Source: Blastomyces gilchristii SLH14081 (taxonomy: Eukaryota; Ascomycota; Eurotiomycetes; Onygenales; Ajellomycetaceae). From it: 64,000 nucleotides of DNA. The stretch covers positions 796,734 to 860,733 of the forward strand of contig NW_003101674.1 in assembly GCF_000003855.2 (NCBI RefSeq), in the 5' to 3' direction. Under the pieces are notes generated by a model that ran no database searches, had not been told where the DNA came from, and worked only from the letters and a program-made list of their open reading frames with translations. The position numbers and the translations under genes were made by a program. Numbering within the stretch: the first letter of the stretch is position 1; every line of letters begins with the position of its first letter. Shown here one piece after another: positions 1 to 11,921 of this stretch.

Positions 1-261
1 ACCGTCGCCCTTATTTTCTTTTCACCTCACCTCGCTCTATCAACAAACCCCCAACAGCGTGGACTAGTTTTATTCTTGTTCCTTTTGTGTATCTCATTTT
101 TGCTTCTGTCTTCTTCTGAAGAGGTTTGCTTTGTCGACTTCCGGTTTCTTCCCTCGTCTTTTAGCTCTGCCACTTGTGAAATCCGACTCTCAACACCTTC
201 GCCACTCTTCATACCCCGTCCATTTTTTTTAACATATCTCCTCTGATCTCCATACAAACCG

Positions 262-1402
262 ATGGCTACTATGGAGTACGAAGCGGAGAATGGTCGTTTT
301 GATGGTATGAGCGAATACATGCAAAGAGCTTGCGTGATCCCGAACTAATTCCTGATCTTTTCAGACGAGCCCCGATTCGATCGCGATCGTAGCGCCTCTC
401 CAAGAGGCAACGGGAGAGGTGGAGCTCGGAACCGAAGCATGTCTCCAATCGGCCGCGGTGATCATCTCCGGTAAGCTCAGTATGGGCTTTTATTTTACTT
501 AAACAGCGGGAGTTTCGTGGGCTAATATATCGTCCTAGCGTACCCCAAAATGATCGGGCTATGAAAGGAAACGACGACGATGAAGGAAGCGTCAATACTG
601 GCTCTAATCTTTTCGTTACCGGTATCCACCCACGACTTACTGAATCAGACGTATCTCGCCTCTTCGAGAAATATGGCGATGTTGAGAACTGCTCGATTAT
701 GGTTGACCCGCACACAAAGGAATCGCGCGGTTTCGGTTTCGTGAAGATGGTGACTTCAGAGCAAGCGGACGCGGCAAAGGAAGGCCTTCAAGGTGAAGTC
801 ATCGAAGGGAGAACTCTTAGCATTGAGAAGGCTCGTCGTGGCCGCCCCCGAACGCCAACCCCTGGGAAATACTTTGGTCCGCCAAAACGTGGAACAGCCT
901 GTATGTGTTTGAAAAATCTCAAATGTAACGTTTATCAACAACCGCATGGCTAACTTATAATGCAGTCGGTCGTGGCCCGCCCCGTGGCGGCCGTTACGAC
1001 CGTTATGATGACCGTCGGGGAGGATATGGCGCCAGTGGTGGCCGTCGACCAGATGATAGCTACCGCTACGGCCGTTATGATTCGTACAATGAACGTAGTC
1101 GGGATTACGGTCGCCGTGACTTCCGCGACGAGCCATCCTACCGTGGTATCGATCGTTATGCGACATCAGGGGGACGTGAAGGAGGCCGTGAAGGAGGTCG
1201 TGAAGACAGGTACGAGCGTCGTGGTGGCGGTGATGACCGCCGTGGAGATGATCGTCGCGCTTACTACGATCGCGACGATGCTCGTTCACACCATTCTGCC
1301 CCATTTGCGGATGCCCCACCACCTCCCCGTGAGTCCCGTGATCCATACGGAGGCCGTGGCTACGAAGGCCGTGGTGGAGATGACAGGTATGGCGCCAGAT
1401 AG
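262..1402 (+). CDS. Tra2-like RRM splicing factor with RGG/RS-type tail
   Basis: Four exons (262-304, 365-470, 539-900, 966-1402) join in frame to give 315 aa. All introns are GT-AG; the first has a ctaat branch site. A short RS/RGG N-terminus (SASPRG, RSMSPIGRG) precedes one RRM at about residues 73-150, with RNP2 LFVTGI and RNP1 RGFGFVKM. The C-terminal third is rich in RGG, RYD and DDRR and ends GGDDRYGAR. One central RRM flanked by Arg-rich regions is the transformer-2/SR-like layout, so a nuclear role in pre-mRNA splicing or export is expected. The start is the first ATG after a pyrimidine-rich leader, and exon 1 splices cleanly into the RS segment. Family is confident; exact orthology (Tra2 versus another RRM/RGG protein) is less so. 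Confidence 0.87.
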
Positions 1403-3407
1403 GTAGGTATGAAGGATCAAGAAAGCTTCAAATTGTGGCCCGGCAATGACCATTGGCCACTTTTTGGACTGCTTTCTTTCTTCTCCACTTTCTTATTTTT
1501 CTCTTGTTTCTATTATTTTATTTCTGTTCCTGTATTCCACGAATGGTTTAATGTCACTACCCTCAATTGAGGGTCAAGATCGACGGTTACGGCGGCGCTT
1601 CTCTATTTTGTCTCCCAGAAAAGTCAACTTTTCGCGCATACATGGTTTGTCGGCGAATACGGAAAACATTCTTCCAACCTCGTACGATATGATCAGCCCC
1701 AGGCTAACTTGGTGTTGAGATCCCGTCTATATGGTTTTTTTCCTTCTTTCTTCTCGCACGGATATCGCAAATTGGCGGCGGATTGAACAAAACAAAAACA
1801 AAAAACAATATGTCTACCTGTAATACCCTCGGTTTTTCTTGTGGTCAGCACTATTCTTCAGTTTCAGCTATGGTCGTTATCGCTATTCAACTTTATTCGC
1901 CGTATCACCTCTCATCAGCCCCAGGTAACGACTGTCCCAAGAGTTCGCCCAAGAGGAGCAGAGATGTCAGCTCATAGTACCACAGAAAAACTTTCCGCCT
2001 CGCGTCTCAAAAAAGCCAAGGTTTCATGGAGTCCAGCACAAATCAGTCATCATGACGCCATGTTCGTTACTTGTAGCCGCCATTCCTTTTCGGTTTCTTT
2101 GATAATATTCACCTGTGATCACCCGTTCAAGACCGCCGTAAAGATTGTCTGTGTACCGCGGTAACTGGCCAAGCCTCTGTCTTCTTACGTGCCCACCTTC
2201 CGCTTTTTTGCCAACCTGTTCGACTTCGTACAAGCCACATTATAGGAATTCGTCATATAATTAAAACTGCAGTGCATCCCAGTCAAAACATTTTATGCTT
2301 CATTGTTTTCAGCAGAAATAGCAACGAACTTCCAACCCAAACAAAATGGTAAGTTGCAAATTTGACATGTCGTGCTAACTTTTTTTCACTTCAGCTTTTT
2401 GGCCGGCGAGCCATGTCAGCCTCGCTAGCTTCGATGATAGTATCAAGTTTTACAATACCCGATAAGGATGTTGATTACTAACGCTATTCTAAAGCCTGAA
2501 TTCGTTGTAACTCCTTCCTGTATCTCTTTAGAATGGGAGGCATGAATGATAATCGCCGCTCGAGTATAATGCAAAACACACTCCTGGTGACTTCCTTTCG
2601 CGGCAGATCCACCTTAAAAAGATTGAGTCAAGGAATGAGCCAAGTCAATGTGGAAGACAAACCCTTTCGCCAGACAGACAGGAATTTATACAGATATGGA
2701 CCAGTTTGACTAAATCCTCGACCTGTCTCCGTTACTTGCGGATTGTGAGGCGTCTGTTTTGTTTTCTGAGACCAGGACGTCAGATGCGAAGCAAAACTGA
2801 ACTGAACCCCGCCTCTCTTAAACTTTGCTACTGTTTGCAGGCTTGCATCTAATCTGACTTGCTTTTTCCCCCTTATTGAAAGCTACAAATATCCCACCTA
2901 ATTTCATGATCCATCTACTAAAGTCAACAGAGATCATCTCACTTCCCGGATCATGATCAAAGAATGAGTCCTATCAAATGATCTCCATAACTAATAGAGT
3001 ACAGAGATAAACTTAAATAGAAGAAAAAATGAGTATTCAAGTTCCCTAAGAAACCATAAATCAATACATGGTCAAAATTTCACACAGCGCCGATTCGCCG
3101 CGGACCTGAAATTTCCCGTTTGTATGTTTTTCATATATCGTCCTAATTATGGTTGCCGTCGCAAACAGAAGTCAAGCGAAATGAGTAATTATCGCTAGCT
3201 CTTCTTTCCCATTACTTCATTACTTTGAGCCCATTATATGTAGTCCATTTGCGAAAGCCGTCCCATTTCGGTTTGTTACGAAATCGCATTGTAAAGTTGC
3301 ATATGGCACGAAGTCAGGAATCCAGGGCCCTGCTATTCCCCAGCGCGCATTTAGAGTACAATTTGCAATTTGAGATATACCTGCATCGAGCACGAATATC
3401 CGCCTAT
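1403..3407. other. Convergent intergenic region
   Basis: About 2 kb between two genes that converge on it. It holds the 3' ends of both and a possible small spliced gene (2346-2709, listed separately). A perfect 14-bp palindrome, CCCTCAATTGAGGG, lies at 1560-1573 just past the RRM gene. Longer ORFs here (1446-1718, 1783-2164) have no recognisable protein features. Confidence 0.5.
2346..2709 (+). CDS. Possible tiny spliced gene, unknown product
   Basis: An ATG at 2346 in good context (acaaaATGg) is followed at once by a textbook intron (2349-2394: gtaagt, gtgctaac branch site, ttcag acceptor). The next exon reads on from the ATG as LFGRRAMSASLASMI. A second donor-like gtatcaag at 2440 is followed by a perfect tactaac branch site at about 2476-2482 and possible acceptors at 2494 and 2531. 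A separate 58-codon ORF (2533-2709, MGGMNDNRRSS...) lies just beyond, but I could not join it in frame with a strong donor. No family recognised. The splice signals are better than chance, but the product is uncertain. Confidence 0.25.
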
Positions 3408-4433
3408 TCATTCCTCAATTTCATTGCTCTTTTGTATGAGATATTCGCCTAGGACGCGTAGGGGATTCGAGGGTCTGTGTTAATTTCGCACCAATTGTTA
3501 GTTTCTCCAGTGCACATAATTGACAAACACAGAAAAGGCGGGAAAAGAAACATTTTATATATATATAAAAATATATTTATTTATAGACTCGAAGTCAGAA
3601 GGGGGAAGGAACCGAGAGAGGAGAAGGAATAGAGCAGAGGGAAATGGCACTCACTGCTCTTTCGCGAGAGTTTTCATTCCTTCTAATAAATACGGCACGA
3701 TCTTTTCGTTCATGTATACACGCGCTGGTGCGCCGCCTGGACGTACTTGGGGTATCGGGGTGGTGGATGCATTGTTGCTATTGTTTAAGGTGGAGGTATT
3801 GGCCAAGGGAGCTGTAGCGGTAGAGGACGTAGTAGGCACGGAAGGTTGGGATTGGGGTTGTAGCTGGTCATTGCTCATCCCGCCTCCGGACATGGCGATG
3901 TCGCGCTTTTCCTCTTGGTTTGATTGCTTAACGGACTGGGAGTGGGTGCTATTGAGATCGGTTGGTGCGGGTGGGTGTTGCGGCGGAGGAGGAGAGGGCA
4001 GACGAGCAGTTTCTTCAGGAAGCTGTTGCGCGGGCTACGTTCAAATATTTAAATTTATGGTGGGGAATTCTGTTAGCTTTGTTGCTTGTTGCAAGCTTCC
4101 TGCACTGTTTGAAGCCTGCGCATTTCGAATGGCAGGAGGATGAGATGTGCAGAATAATGGGAGAAGTTGACAATTGATACACTATGGGTACGTCTCTCAA
4201 AGTCTGCTTCCCAAATGCATATGATATTTAGTTTTACGTACAGAATCTATGTTCCTCATGGTCGCGGTAGTACTGGTAGACAGAGGTGACAGTGATAGCT
4301 GCGATTCCGCGCCAAGCTGTGGAGTTGAGTGGGACGACCGAGACTCGTTGGCCGGCGGGGGAGGAAGAGGTGCAGAGGAATAGGGCTCAGACTGTGTAGC
4401 TATCGGAGATTGGTCTTTTGGTGCCTCAGCCAT
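3408..4433 (-). CDS. sdc1: COMPASS subunit Sdc1 / Dpy-30 domain protein
   Basis: Three exons on the minus strand (4433-4242, 4022-3655, 3474-3408) give 208 aa. The N-terminal 150 residues are low-complexity Pro/Ser/Thr/Gln. The C-terminus is a Dpy-30 motif: ARVYMNEKIVPYLLEGM, then KEQ across the last intron, then PSNPLRVLGEYLIQKSNEIEE. Dpy-30/Sdc1 dimerises and docks on Ash2/Bre2 in the Set1 H3K4 methyltransferase complex in the nucleus. The split of the motif by an intron with a gtgagt donor and cacag acceptor was confirmed by frame continuity. Intron 1 is long (219 bp) and could hide a small extra exon. Its start faces the Fan1 gene across 375 bp. Confidence 0.85.
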
Positions 4434-4808
4434 GCCGGAGTAAACAGGTTTATGCCATTATCGTTCCTCTTGTCGCATCCCTTGCCGCTTCATCTTGATG
4501 CTGGTTGCATGAAGGTTTGAACCTCGCTGCAAACAATACAAACAACCATTTCCAAGGTTTGTGGTTAAGGGGTCATGTGATAACGTGTCGTCGTTTTCAG
4601 GCGTCGCGTTTGCCTAATTCTCCACTTTCCTTCATCCGGACACCATTTTTAACTGGTGAGGCCTTTTCTTGTTTAACCGCTCGGCGAGGACATCATGTTT
4701 TGAATACTCATCTTGAATTGCCTCTGGTGCTACTCCGATGCTGGCATTGTTCATAGTTTTTCCACTCGAGCTACAGGAACTCTTCCAAGGTTCACCCTTG
4801 AGCTCAAC
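4434..4808. promoter_or_regulatory. Shared divergent promoter region of sdc1 and fan1
   Basis: 375 bp separate the two start codons, which face away from each other. The Fan1 frame stays open upstream to 4713, so an upstream start there cannot be excluded, although the added residues (MNCLWCYSDAG...) look non-conserved. No clear TATA box was seen. Confidence 0.4.
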
Positions 4809-7462
4809 ATGCTCGAGGATATAAATCCACCTTCGAAAAGGTTGAAGAGAACAGGAAGTCCTGGTAGCTCCTCTTCAAATACGGAATCCGGATCAGATGC
4901 TTTGTCCCTTGAAATCCGTATACCTCCATCAGAAACGGAGGTTGGATATAATGATGATTATGGGATCGACAATAATAGTAGCGCAGAAGATTATCTGCCT
5001 AGCACCCAAACAGATTTAGAGACCGCTCTTCTCCCTATAAAAACAGACAATGAAGCGATCGCGAACTATGAGATTTCAAAGGCCCAAGAAATAAAGATCG
5101 AAAAAGGTGCAAAGAGCCTTCAGCGCTACGAGGAACGACATTGGGTGAAAGGCAAAAGCTCCATATATGTGGATGCGTTCAATCTCGCATTAGAGAACGT
5201 TTTGGAAGATGAAGCCCATTTGTTTGACGAAACAGAAATGGCTGTATTTAATCATTGGAGAGGATTACCCTATGAATCACAATATTTGTACGTCCGTTTC
5301 TAATATTAGGGTACAGTGTAAGCAATTCGAGACGTAGTGGTGTTTATTAATATTGAAAATAGATACGTGCGACTCTTTCTACGCAAAACGTCAGCGTGGC
5401 ATCGGGTCAACCGCCTCGGTTACTATCAAGATATCGCGGATATGCCTGCCACGGTCGAGGATTTGAGGCAAAGCAGGAAGCTCCCAATCTCATTTCCTCC
5501 ACCTCAGTCCTCAATTCTTACCGCACTGAAATCTCCTGACGAAGTCGTTCTTGGTGAAATGTTTCAATTCGCTGAAGGATTGGAACAAATAAATACGCTC
5601 GAAGAAGCATCTTCCTTGCTACTTCTAGACGAATTGAAATCTTTGTCGAAGGAAGCCAAAGTTCAGGGCAAAAATAAGAAGGAGCTGTTGAAAGGATTGC
5701 GTGAGTCCAGCACGACGCAATCAGGACTGGGCTGGCCCCTGCGATACAAGCCAGACGACGGTGCATCCAGTGATATTGACCCAAATCAGATCAGTAATTT
5801 GCTAAGTCGAGGGAATACTCGAGATTTGTACTTCACGAAGAAGATCCTCGACCACACGGGCGATTGCATCAGACTCTCTTCTGCGCCACTAAGACTCTTC
5901 GAGAGGGTTCATTTGCTATTTTATCGGTCCACGGAATGGACTGAAAAATCCTTGACAACCATCATCCTGGCGAAAATTTCACGGAGAAATTATCCAAATT
6001 ATATCGTTTCCCGTTCCAATTCCATTTTCCCCTCCAGATTTGCACTGCTCGAGTTTGAAGCTGCCTTACGAGTGCAGTTTGATATCGACAGCACTTTGGA
6101 GTCACCTAATATGCCCATCATGGAGAAGTTAGCTCTTATTAAGTCTTCAGCTGAAAGTGTTTACGAAAGGTGGAAGGCGCTGGTCGCCGAAGAGCAACGG
6201 AAGGAAGAACGCGTCTATGAAACGGGAGAGGGCGCATACCTACGCCGATTTTCTCCTGCATGGGTTTACACTCGGATCATTCATAAAGGCCTATATGCCT
6301 TGGGCCGTTTCAAGGAATATAAACGAGAGCATGAGTTACTCACAGAACTTCTTGACCAGCGTTTGTTCCACTCTTCTCGTCGAGGAGCGTGGTACCAGCG
6401 CAAAGCTCTGCTTGAAGAACATTATATGTGGTCTTTGACCCCTTCTGAGAACCGCTCAGAAGAGATGCAGAGACGGGAGTGGAAACGAAAAGCTCTCCGT
6501 ACATGCGAAGGAGGCCTTGAAGATCCCGACTGTCATTTGATATACCACTATGATTTACAAAAACGAATTACAAAGTTGGAGAAGTCGCTAAAGGTCACAA
6601 AGCGCGAGCAACACGATTTTGGACATGTGATGTTGGTTAAACCAGAAGAACGTATCGTGGAAGGGATTCGGATTGAAAAGGATATCCCAATCAAACCTGG
6701 TTCTAAGAACAATATAAGTTCCATATCTCGAAGAGGTAGACCTACGGTTTGGGTGGATGAACGAGAAGGTGGAGGCGAGTGTAGAGTCGAAAGCATGTGC
6801 CTAAGCTGGTATAGAGACAACGGATGGAAGGGTTTCCACTGCGAGAGTGGCATCGTTCGAACACTGGTAAGTTAAATACGATATAATATGAACCTCAGTC
6901 AGATTTCCCGTGATTACTAACCACTTCCCCCCGCCTATAGTTCGGGTATCTCTTCTATGATGTGCTCTTCACATACGTCCCCAACGTCTTCCAAACACCT
7001 TTCCAGACCTGCCCCTTAGACCTACACACAGACTCTTTCTATCCGACCCGCGCTTCAGAAATAAATCACAGGCTTGCCCAGATAGCCAACGGTGATGCTG
7101 AAAAGCTTATCCGTGAAGTGCATGACCGCGAAGCGGAGAAAGAAACATGCGCCATCGGCATCGACTGGTCGTTCAACCTCTCCGACCTAGTTGAGATTGC
7201 ACAGTGTTTCCGTGGTGAGGCCCTAGCTACTGTGTGCAAAGTCATGGCGCAGGAATATCAGCAACGGGGCGGAGGCATTCCAGATTTATTCCTTTGGAGC
7301 GTAGAGAGGAAGGAGGTTATGTTTGTGGAGGTGAAGTCTGAGAATGATCGGCTAAGTGATACCCAGCGGTTGTGGATTCATGTGCTTACTGGTGCTGGAG
7401 TGAGGGTTGAGCTGTGCAATGCTGTTGCGAGGGAGGTTAGGGTTGAAACTCCCGTGATTTAA
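4809..7462 (+). CDS. fan1: Fan1-type structure-specific nuclease (VRR-NUC)
   Basis: Three exons (4809-5287, 5363-6866, 6941-7462) give 834 aa. The C-terminal exon carries the VRR-NUC catalytic core: GGGIPDLFLW, then FVEVKSENDRLSDTQ with the E-x-K motif, and an IDWSFNL segment before it. The middle exon has the Fan1 helical region (YLYVRLFLRKTSAWHRVNRL, near residue 160). Fan1 is a nuclear 5' flap endonuclease and 5'-3' exonuclease acting in DNA interstrand crosslink repair. No UBZ zinc finger is visible at the N-terminus; fungal Fan1 proteins such as the S. pombe one are known to lack it. Frame continuity across both introns (phases 2 and 0) supports the model. Confidence 0.93.
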
Positions 7463-8126
7463 ATTTTGTTAGAGTTGTTGTTTAGTGTTGGATGACATCG
7501 TGATGCTGCATTTCTTCATAAATATACCCGTATATAGACTGTTCGGATATAGTTTGCACATATCCTTCTTGATCTCTTCCCACATCTGGTTTGCTGTTCC
7601 TGTGATTTTCTCGCTTCTTCTACGCGCCATTATTGATAATTTTTGTTCTGGTGATAGAATTTCCAAGGATTGACTTGAAACTATTCCAGTATGTCTGAGA
7701 TAGTACGTCTAGTTCTTCGAGTACTTGCTTACTCACGACTCGAAATCCGGCTTAACTGGTGAATACGCAACACACAAAGTCGGATGGTATAAAAATATGA
7801 GAAATACTTGTATCAATGAATTTCGAGTGTGCTTGTTAAAAGGTTCATGCACATGAATAGTATATACACACTTGTGCAGCTACACGAAGGCTGAACGTAG
7901 AAAGAAAAACATCTGCGAATATTGAGGCTCCTGTCCATTTAAGGCAGGAAACGTCACTTCATCTAAATGTTTTCTCGTAATTACCGAACATAGTCAAACG
8001 AACCCATTCCGTCGCCTGTCAAGATCCGACCTAGGTATCTAATTCCGTTGAACCTGACATTTTCTCTCGAATATCATGACCAAATATTTTACATCTCGTA
8101 GTTTTTTGGATCTCTTTTTTTTTCGC
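7463..8126. other. Convergent intergenic region
   Basis: 664 bp between the 3' ends of Fan1 and the uS15 gene. It is AT-rich, with no ORF of interest, and presumably contains the two 3' UTRs. Confidence 0.5.
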
Positions 8127-9056
8127 TTATGAGACGAGAGTGCTGGCGGTGGCACTCTCGTATCTCCAGGTGGGTGGGAGGACACCGACAGACTTGTAGT
8201 AGCGGGACAAGCGGTGGATACGCGACTCGATGAGAATGAGGCGGAACTTGCTGTCCTTGTCCTTGCGGTTGCGCTCAAGATGCTTGCGGACGGCGACGGC
8301 CTAATTTCCATCGTTTAGTAAATAAATATATGAAAAAGGCACAAAATAAGGGGTACAATAAGGGGTACAATAAGGGATAGAGGGAAAATTGTAGTTCAAT
8401 AAAAGAATAAATTTCTTATAATTACCTTCTTAATCAACATGTAGAGGTCCTCAGGGATTTCGGGGGCGAGGCCTGTACATATTGCAAAAAGTCTCTCTGT
8501 CAGCCTATTGAATGACCAAGCAGAGGCAGTGCTGATATGACATAAAAATGTCAAGATATGATGGATAGGTTTGAGAAATCTTGTCCAAGACAGGAGATGC
8601 AGTTAATCTAGCGTGGAGATTCCCGCTTTTATACAGAAAGGGCTCTGCTTGATTTACGTCCACCTCTCGTTTCCCATTTCTCTTTCTCTCATCCCGCAGC
8701 CACCATGCGGGGAACTGTGACAGTATTTGGTTTCGTACCGTTCGCCTTGAGGATCCGGAGGATCTTGTTACCTATTCAATTCCGCGGTTGTTAGCTATTA
8801 CCCGCGGCAGGTTTAAGTCACTTTTTTTCCTTTCGAATTGGTTTCCACACATACCAGTAACAACCTTGACCTGCGCAATTCCATGGCTATCTCTCAGGAT
8901 AACACCGATCTGAGAGGGGGTGATACCCTTCTTTGCCAGCTTGCACATCTGGTCAACGACCTGGTCGGGAGTGGTCTTGAGCCATGAGGGAGGGTTGCGC
9001 GAATAAGGGATTGCGGAGGCGGAGATACCCTTTCCTTTACTGTGGAGGCGGCCCAT
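8127..9056 (-). CDS. rps13: 40S ribosomal protein uS15 (S13)
   Basis: Four exons on the minus strand (9056-8855, 8771-8739, 8472-8426, 8300-8127) give exactly 151 aa, the canonical length of eukaryotic uS15. It begins [10 protein letters not shown], includes [28 protein letters not shown] and [20 protein letters not shown], and ends [14 protein letters not shown]. The protein is part of the small ribosomal subunit. Exon 2 is only 33 nt. The ATG is in frame with an upstream ATG at 9116, but the family always starts MGR, so 9056 is used. Confidence 0.97.
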
Positions 9057-9640
9057 TTTGAAGTTGTTGTGGGTTGGTCGTTGGTCGAAGGAAACGTTCC
9101 TTTTATCTTTTGTCAACGCGAGGATGTGGTGGTTTGACGGAGTTCTGTATGAAAAAGCCGCCAGCCCACAAAAAAGTTCGTCCGGTCGAGTTGTGGATCA
9201 GGTGACTTGCATTTTTCGCTTAGCTCTCTGAGCCTTTGGCTATTCTGAGTTTAGCGTACATTCCACGTGATATCAAACATTTAACCTTGCACGCCGTTAT
9301 ACCTATCATGGGGAATTACTTTACATGGTTTAGCTTTATCCTAATTGAGTTTAGCGCGATATCGCCGCTTTCTGGACTATATAAACCCCCTCCTCCCGCC
9401 GCTCGAACATCTTCTCTCCATCATCCCTATTTTCCCTTTGTTTCCTCGTAATTCTCTTGTCTCGTGTGTGCCGTGTCCATGCTTTCCCCTTGGCCCCCAC
9501 TGCTAGTGTCACCTGGCCCGGCTGTGCCGCAGCTAAAACTATTGGCGACATAGTGACCATGTCCACTTCCCTTCTTCCCCAAAATTTCGCCTCACTCTAC
9601 TGTCAAGTTACTCTAAAATCATGCACAGGCTGAGGTCCGC
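9057..9640. promoter_or_regulatory. uS15 promoter plus an orphan core promoter-like segment
   Basis: The uS15 upstream region lies here. Further on, the plus strand has a TATA-like box (gactatataaac, about 9375-9386) followed by a strongly pyrimidine-rich stretch to about 9470, the usual look of a fungal core promoter. The ORF after it (ATG at 9479) stops after 24 codons, so the promoter has no clear gene. Confidence 0.35.
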
Positions 9641-10011
9641 TACTGGGATATCTGGTCTTCTTGGGACTGTGGCTGGCTGAGGTTTCCTGTTCATTTTTTT
9701 TGATCTCATTTTCTTGTTGCATACACAACTGGCTATTGCTCTACATCCTATATTTGATGTTTTGGGTTCTGCACTCCCATCCTGCCAACACTGCCAATCC
9801 CATTCTTTCTGTGTCCTGGTACTTGTTGTCCTTAATCTCTCCCTTTCACAATCAGTTGGCAAACCCGATGTTTCTCATCTGTGGCGCACAGCAGTGATGA
9901 GTGCCTCCCACTTGTTGAGATGGTACACCAATGAAAAAAAAAAAATGCCTCTGCATGGCAGAAACAGTATCTACCTTGCTGCACCGCGGACCATTACATG
10001 TCAGGCCCTGA

Positions 10012-10284
10012 CTGGAGTGCAGGGTCTGGAAGATCTGGCTAGTTGCAAGAGTAACATGTCCAGAGAACAAAAAAAATCTCCCCGATGATTCAAGCCTCGC
10101 GGCATGGCTCATGCATGATGTGGACATGATCCAAACTGCTCCAGTGCAGGTGAATTCTCAGTCACGCTATGATCCCTTTGGCCAGCAGCAAGATACTGAG
10201 TCAACAAAGATGGGTGTTCACTGGAAAAGGGACTTCAGCCTCAGCCTCGTGGGTGCTAAAATTGACCAGGAGAGAAAGGGATGA
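10012..10284 (+). pseudogene. Coding-like fragment, unknown family
   Basis: An open frame of 90 codons between stops (TGA at 10009-10011 and at 10282-10284) without a suitable ATG. It reads like protein (for example NLPDDSSLAAWLMHDVDMIQ and KMGVHWKRDFSLSLVGAKID). I do not recognise a family. It may be part of the same eroded gene or element as the fragments at 10.8-11.9 kb. It is called a remnant because it lacks a start and I saw no splice partner. Confidence 0.25.
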
Positions 10285-10814
10285 TGCAACAATGCAATGC
10301 AATGTCCGAGTTTCCCCATCTTCACAAATTCACACTTTGATGAATTAACAGACTGATTCACTATTGGAAATTCGTGCATGCCATAAGACCGTGCAATGGA
10401 GCGGCTATGATCGCATGACAATCAGCTAGCACCCCTTCAGTCAGACAGTTTAGGAAATATGAAGCGAGAGGGGTTACGATCTTCTCTTACTTTCTGCAGG
10501 GATGGCGGCTGGTATTGCAAGGTGGTAGGTGACACTCATTTCCTGCCTTGTTTTACCAGGATTTGGCCGGCCTCCTCTCCATGGCACCACATTTCTGCTG
10601 CACCATGGTGATTCTTCCTGCGGGGAAAAGGTGGTGGAAGCGAGCAGGTAGAATGGCACCAGCAGGATTTCTCTCATTCGCCTGTGTTGAGGTTGTCATA
10701 AGCATAAAAGGCGCCACCTTCCTGACTAATAGAGCCTCGTCACCTATCTAGAGATATATGTGAATTAGATACAAGCGATGAAATTAGAGAGCCGTGACAA
10801 AGCCGGGTATCTGA

Positions 10815-11921
10815 ACTTACCGCCATAGCGAAGATACTCTAGATGCACCTGGTTTCTCTATACCAACTGTTAAAGGCCAGGGCTATTGCATATCAGCGAT
10901 CATAGAGCCTAATGGTGAAGGGGAAGATTCGATCTCTATTCACCTTAAATTCAGAGAGGCGCGGATGAAACTGGATGAAACCAGACACAATCAACAAGCC
11001 TCAGAATGGCTTTCTGCACTTGTCAACAGTGCGAAACAACGACAGCGTGGGATCGAAACAGAGTAAGATGGATAATATTTTGATAGTGTTCGATGTTATT
11101 ACGTACAAAGAGAATCATGAAGAATCGTGAAGAGGTCGCTCCTCTAGGACTTAAGTGGGTTGGCATTTTGATGGGGCCTGGATATTAGCTCGACCAGATC
11201 CAGAAGATGATTATTTTTCAAAAAAGAAGCAAGGCGATTCATGTCCGATATCCAACGTTTACTCTGTCAGGCATACATGCAGGTAATCCTAGAAACGGGA
11301 CATCTCATATTGGAAGAGCCAGCGTCATATGATCTTGCCTGGTGATCAGGAATAGTAGCATGTTTAATGAGCCGAAGTCGCACATGCAACTAAAAATTCA
11401 TATAAGCCCTTTTACCAAAATAATTTCCAGAATTTAGAAATGCTATTATCCGGAGAACGTTCCATCAATCACGGATTTTCAAGCCTATGCACAGTCTCAG
11501 TTTCTGGGGGAATCTGCGACCTTTCCTCCAACCTCTCCGCTAACTGCCAAGCTGTAGCTGAGACCATTTTTCCGTACAAATTCTTTATGAGTGTGTACAA
11601 TGACGGGGTACCTTCCCAGTTTAAGAAAAATATGCTCCGCTATTGATTGAACTGCCACAGGTAAATTTTGAGGTGATGCAGGCGTCACAGATATCACAGC
11701 AACCTGAAGTATTACATCAATCGGAGCTGAGTTTCTCAGAATCAACTGGACTTTCGCAAGGTGTCGGAGGCATTGATATACAAGGCTCTAGTTTTACATC
11801 TGTATTGGAAGAGGCATATGGTTTGCAGAACGCTGCGTCGGGTGCTCCGGTAACCCGGGAGAACGAAGAGAGCTCTGCTGAAGCATTCAATATGTCCAAG
11901 AAGAGACGTACCTTTAGATAG
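10815..11921 (+). pseudogene. Series of coding-like fragments, eroded or multi-exon gene
   Basis: Segment 10815-11066 is open for 83 codons (ISAIIEPNGEGEDSISIHL, FREARMKLDETRHNQQASEW) and ends at a possible gtaaga donor. Segment about 11190-11330 (DQIQKMIIFQKRSKAIHVRY) has an in-frame TAG before it. ORFs at 11440-11646 and 11643-11921 follow; the last is acidic and Ser/Gln-rich and ends KKRRTFR, which could be a basic C-terminus. Several joins are conceivable (a donor-like gtaaattt near 11660), but no single model avoids all stops. No family recognised. Confidence 0.25.

Noticed and set aside
756..1406. Long ORFs on both strands over the RGG tail (196 and 148 codons)
   Set aside because: Shadows of the GC-rich Arg/Gly/Asp repeat exon of the RRM gene; the spliced frame explains the region.
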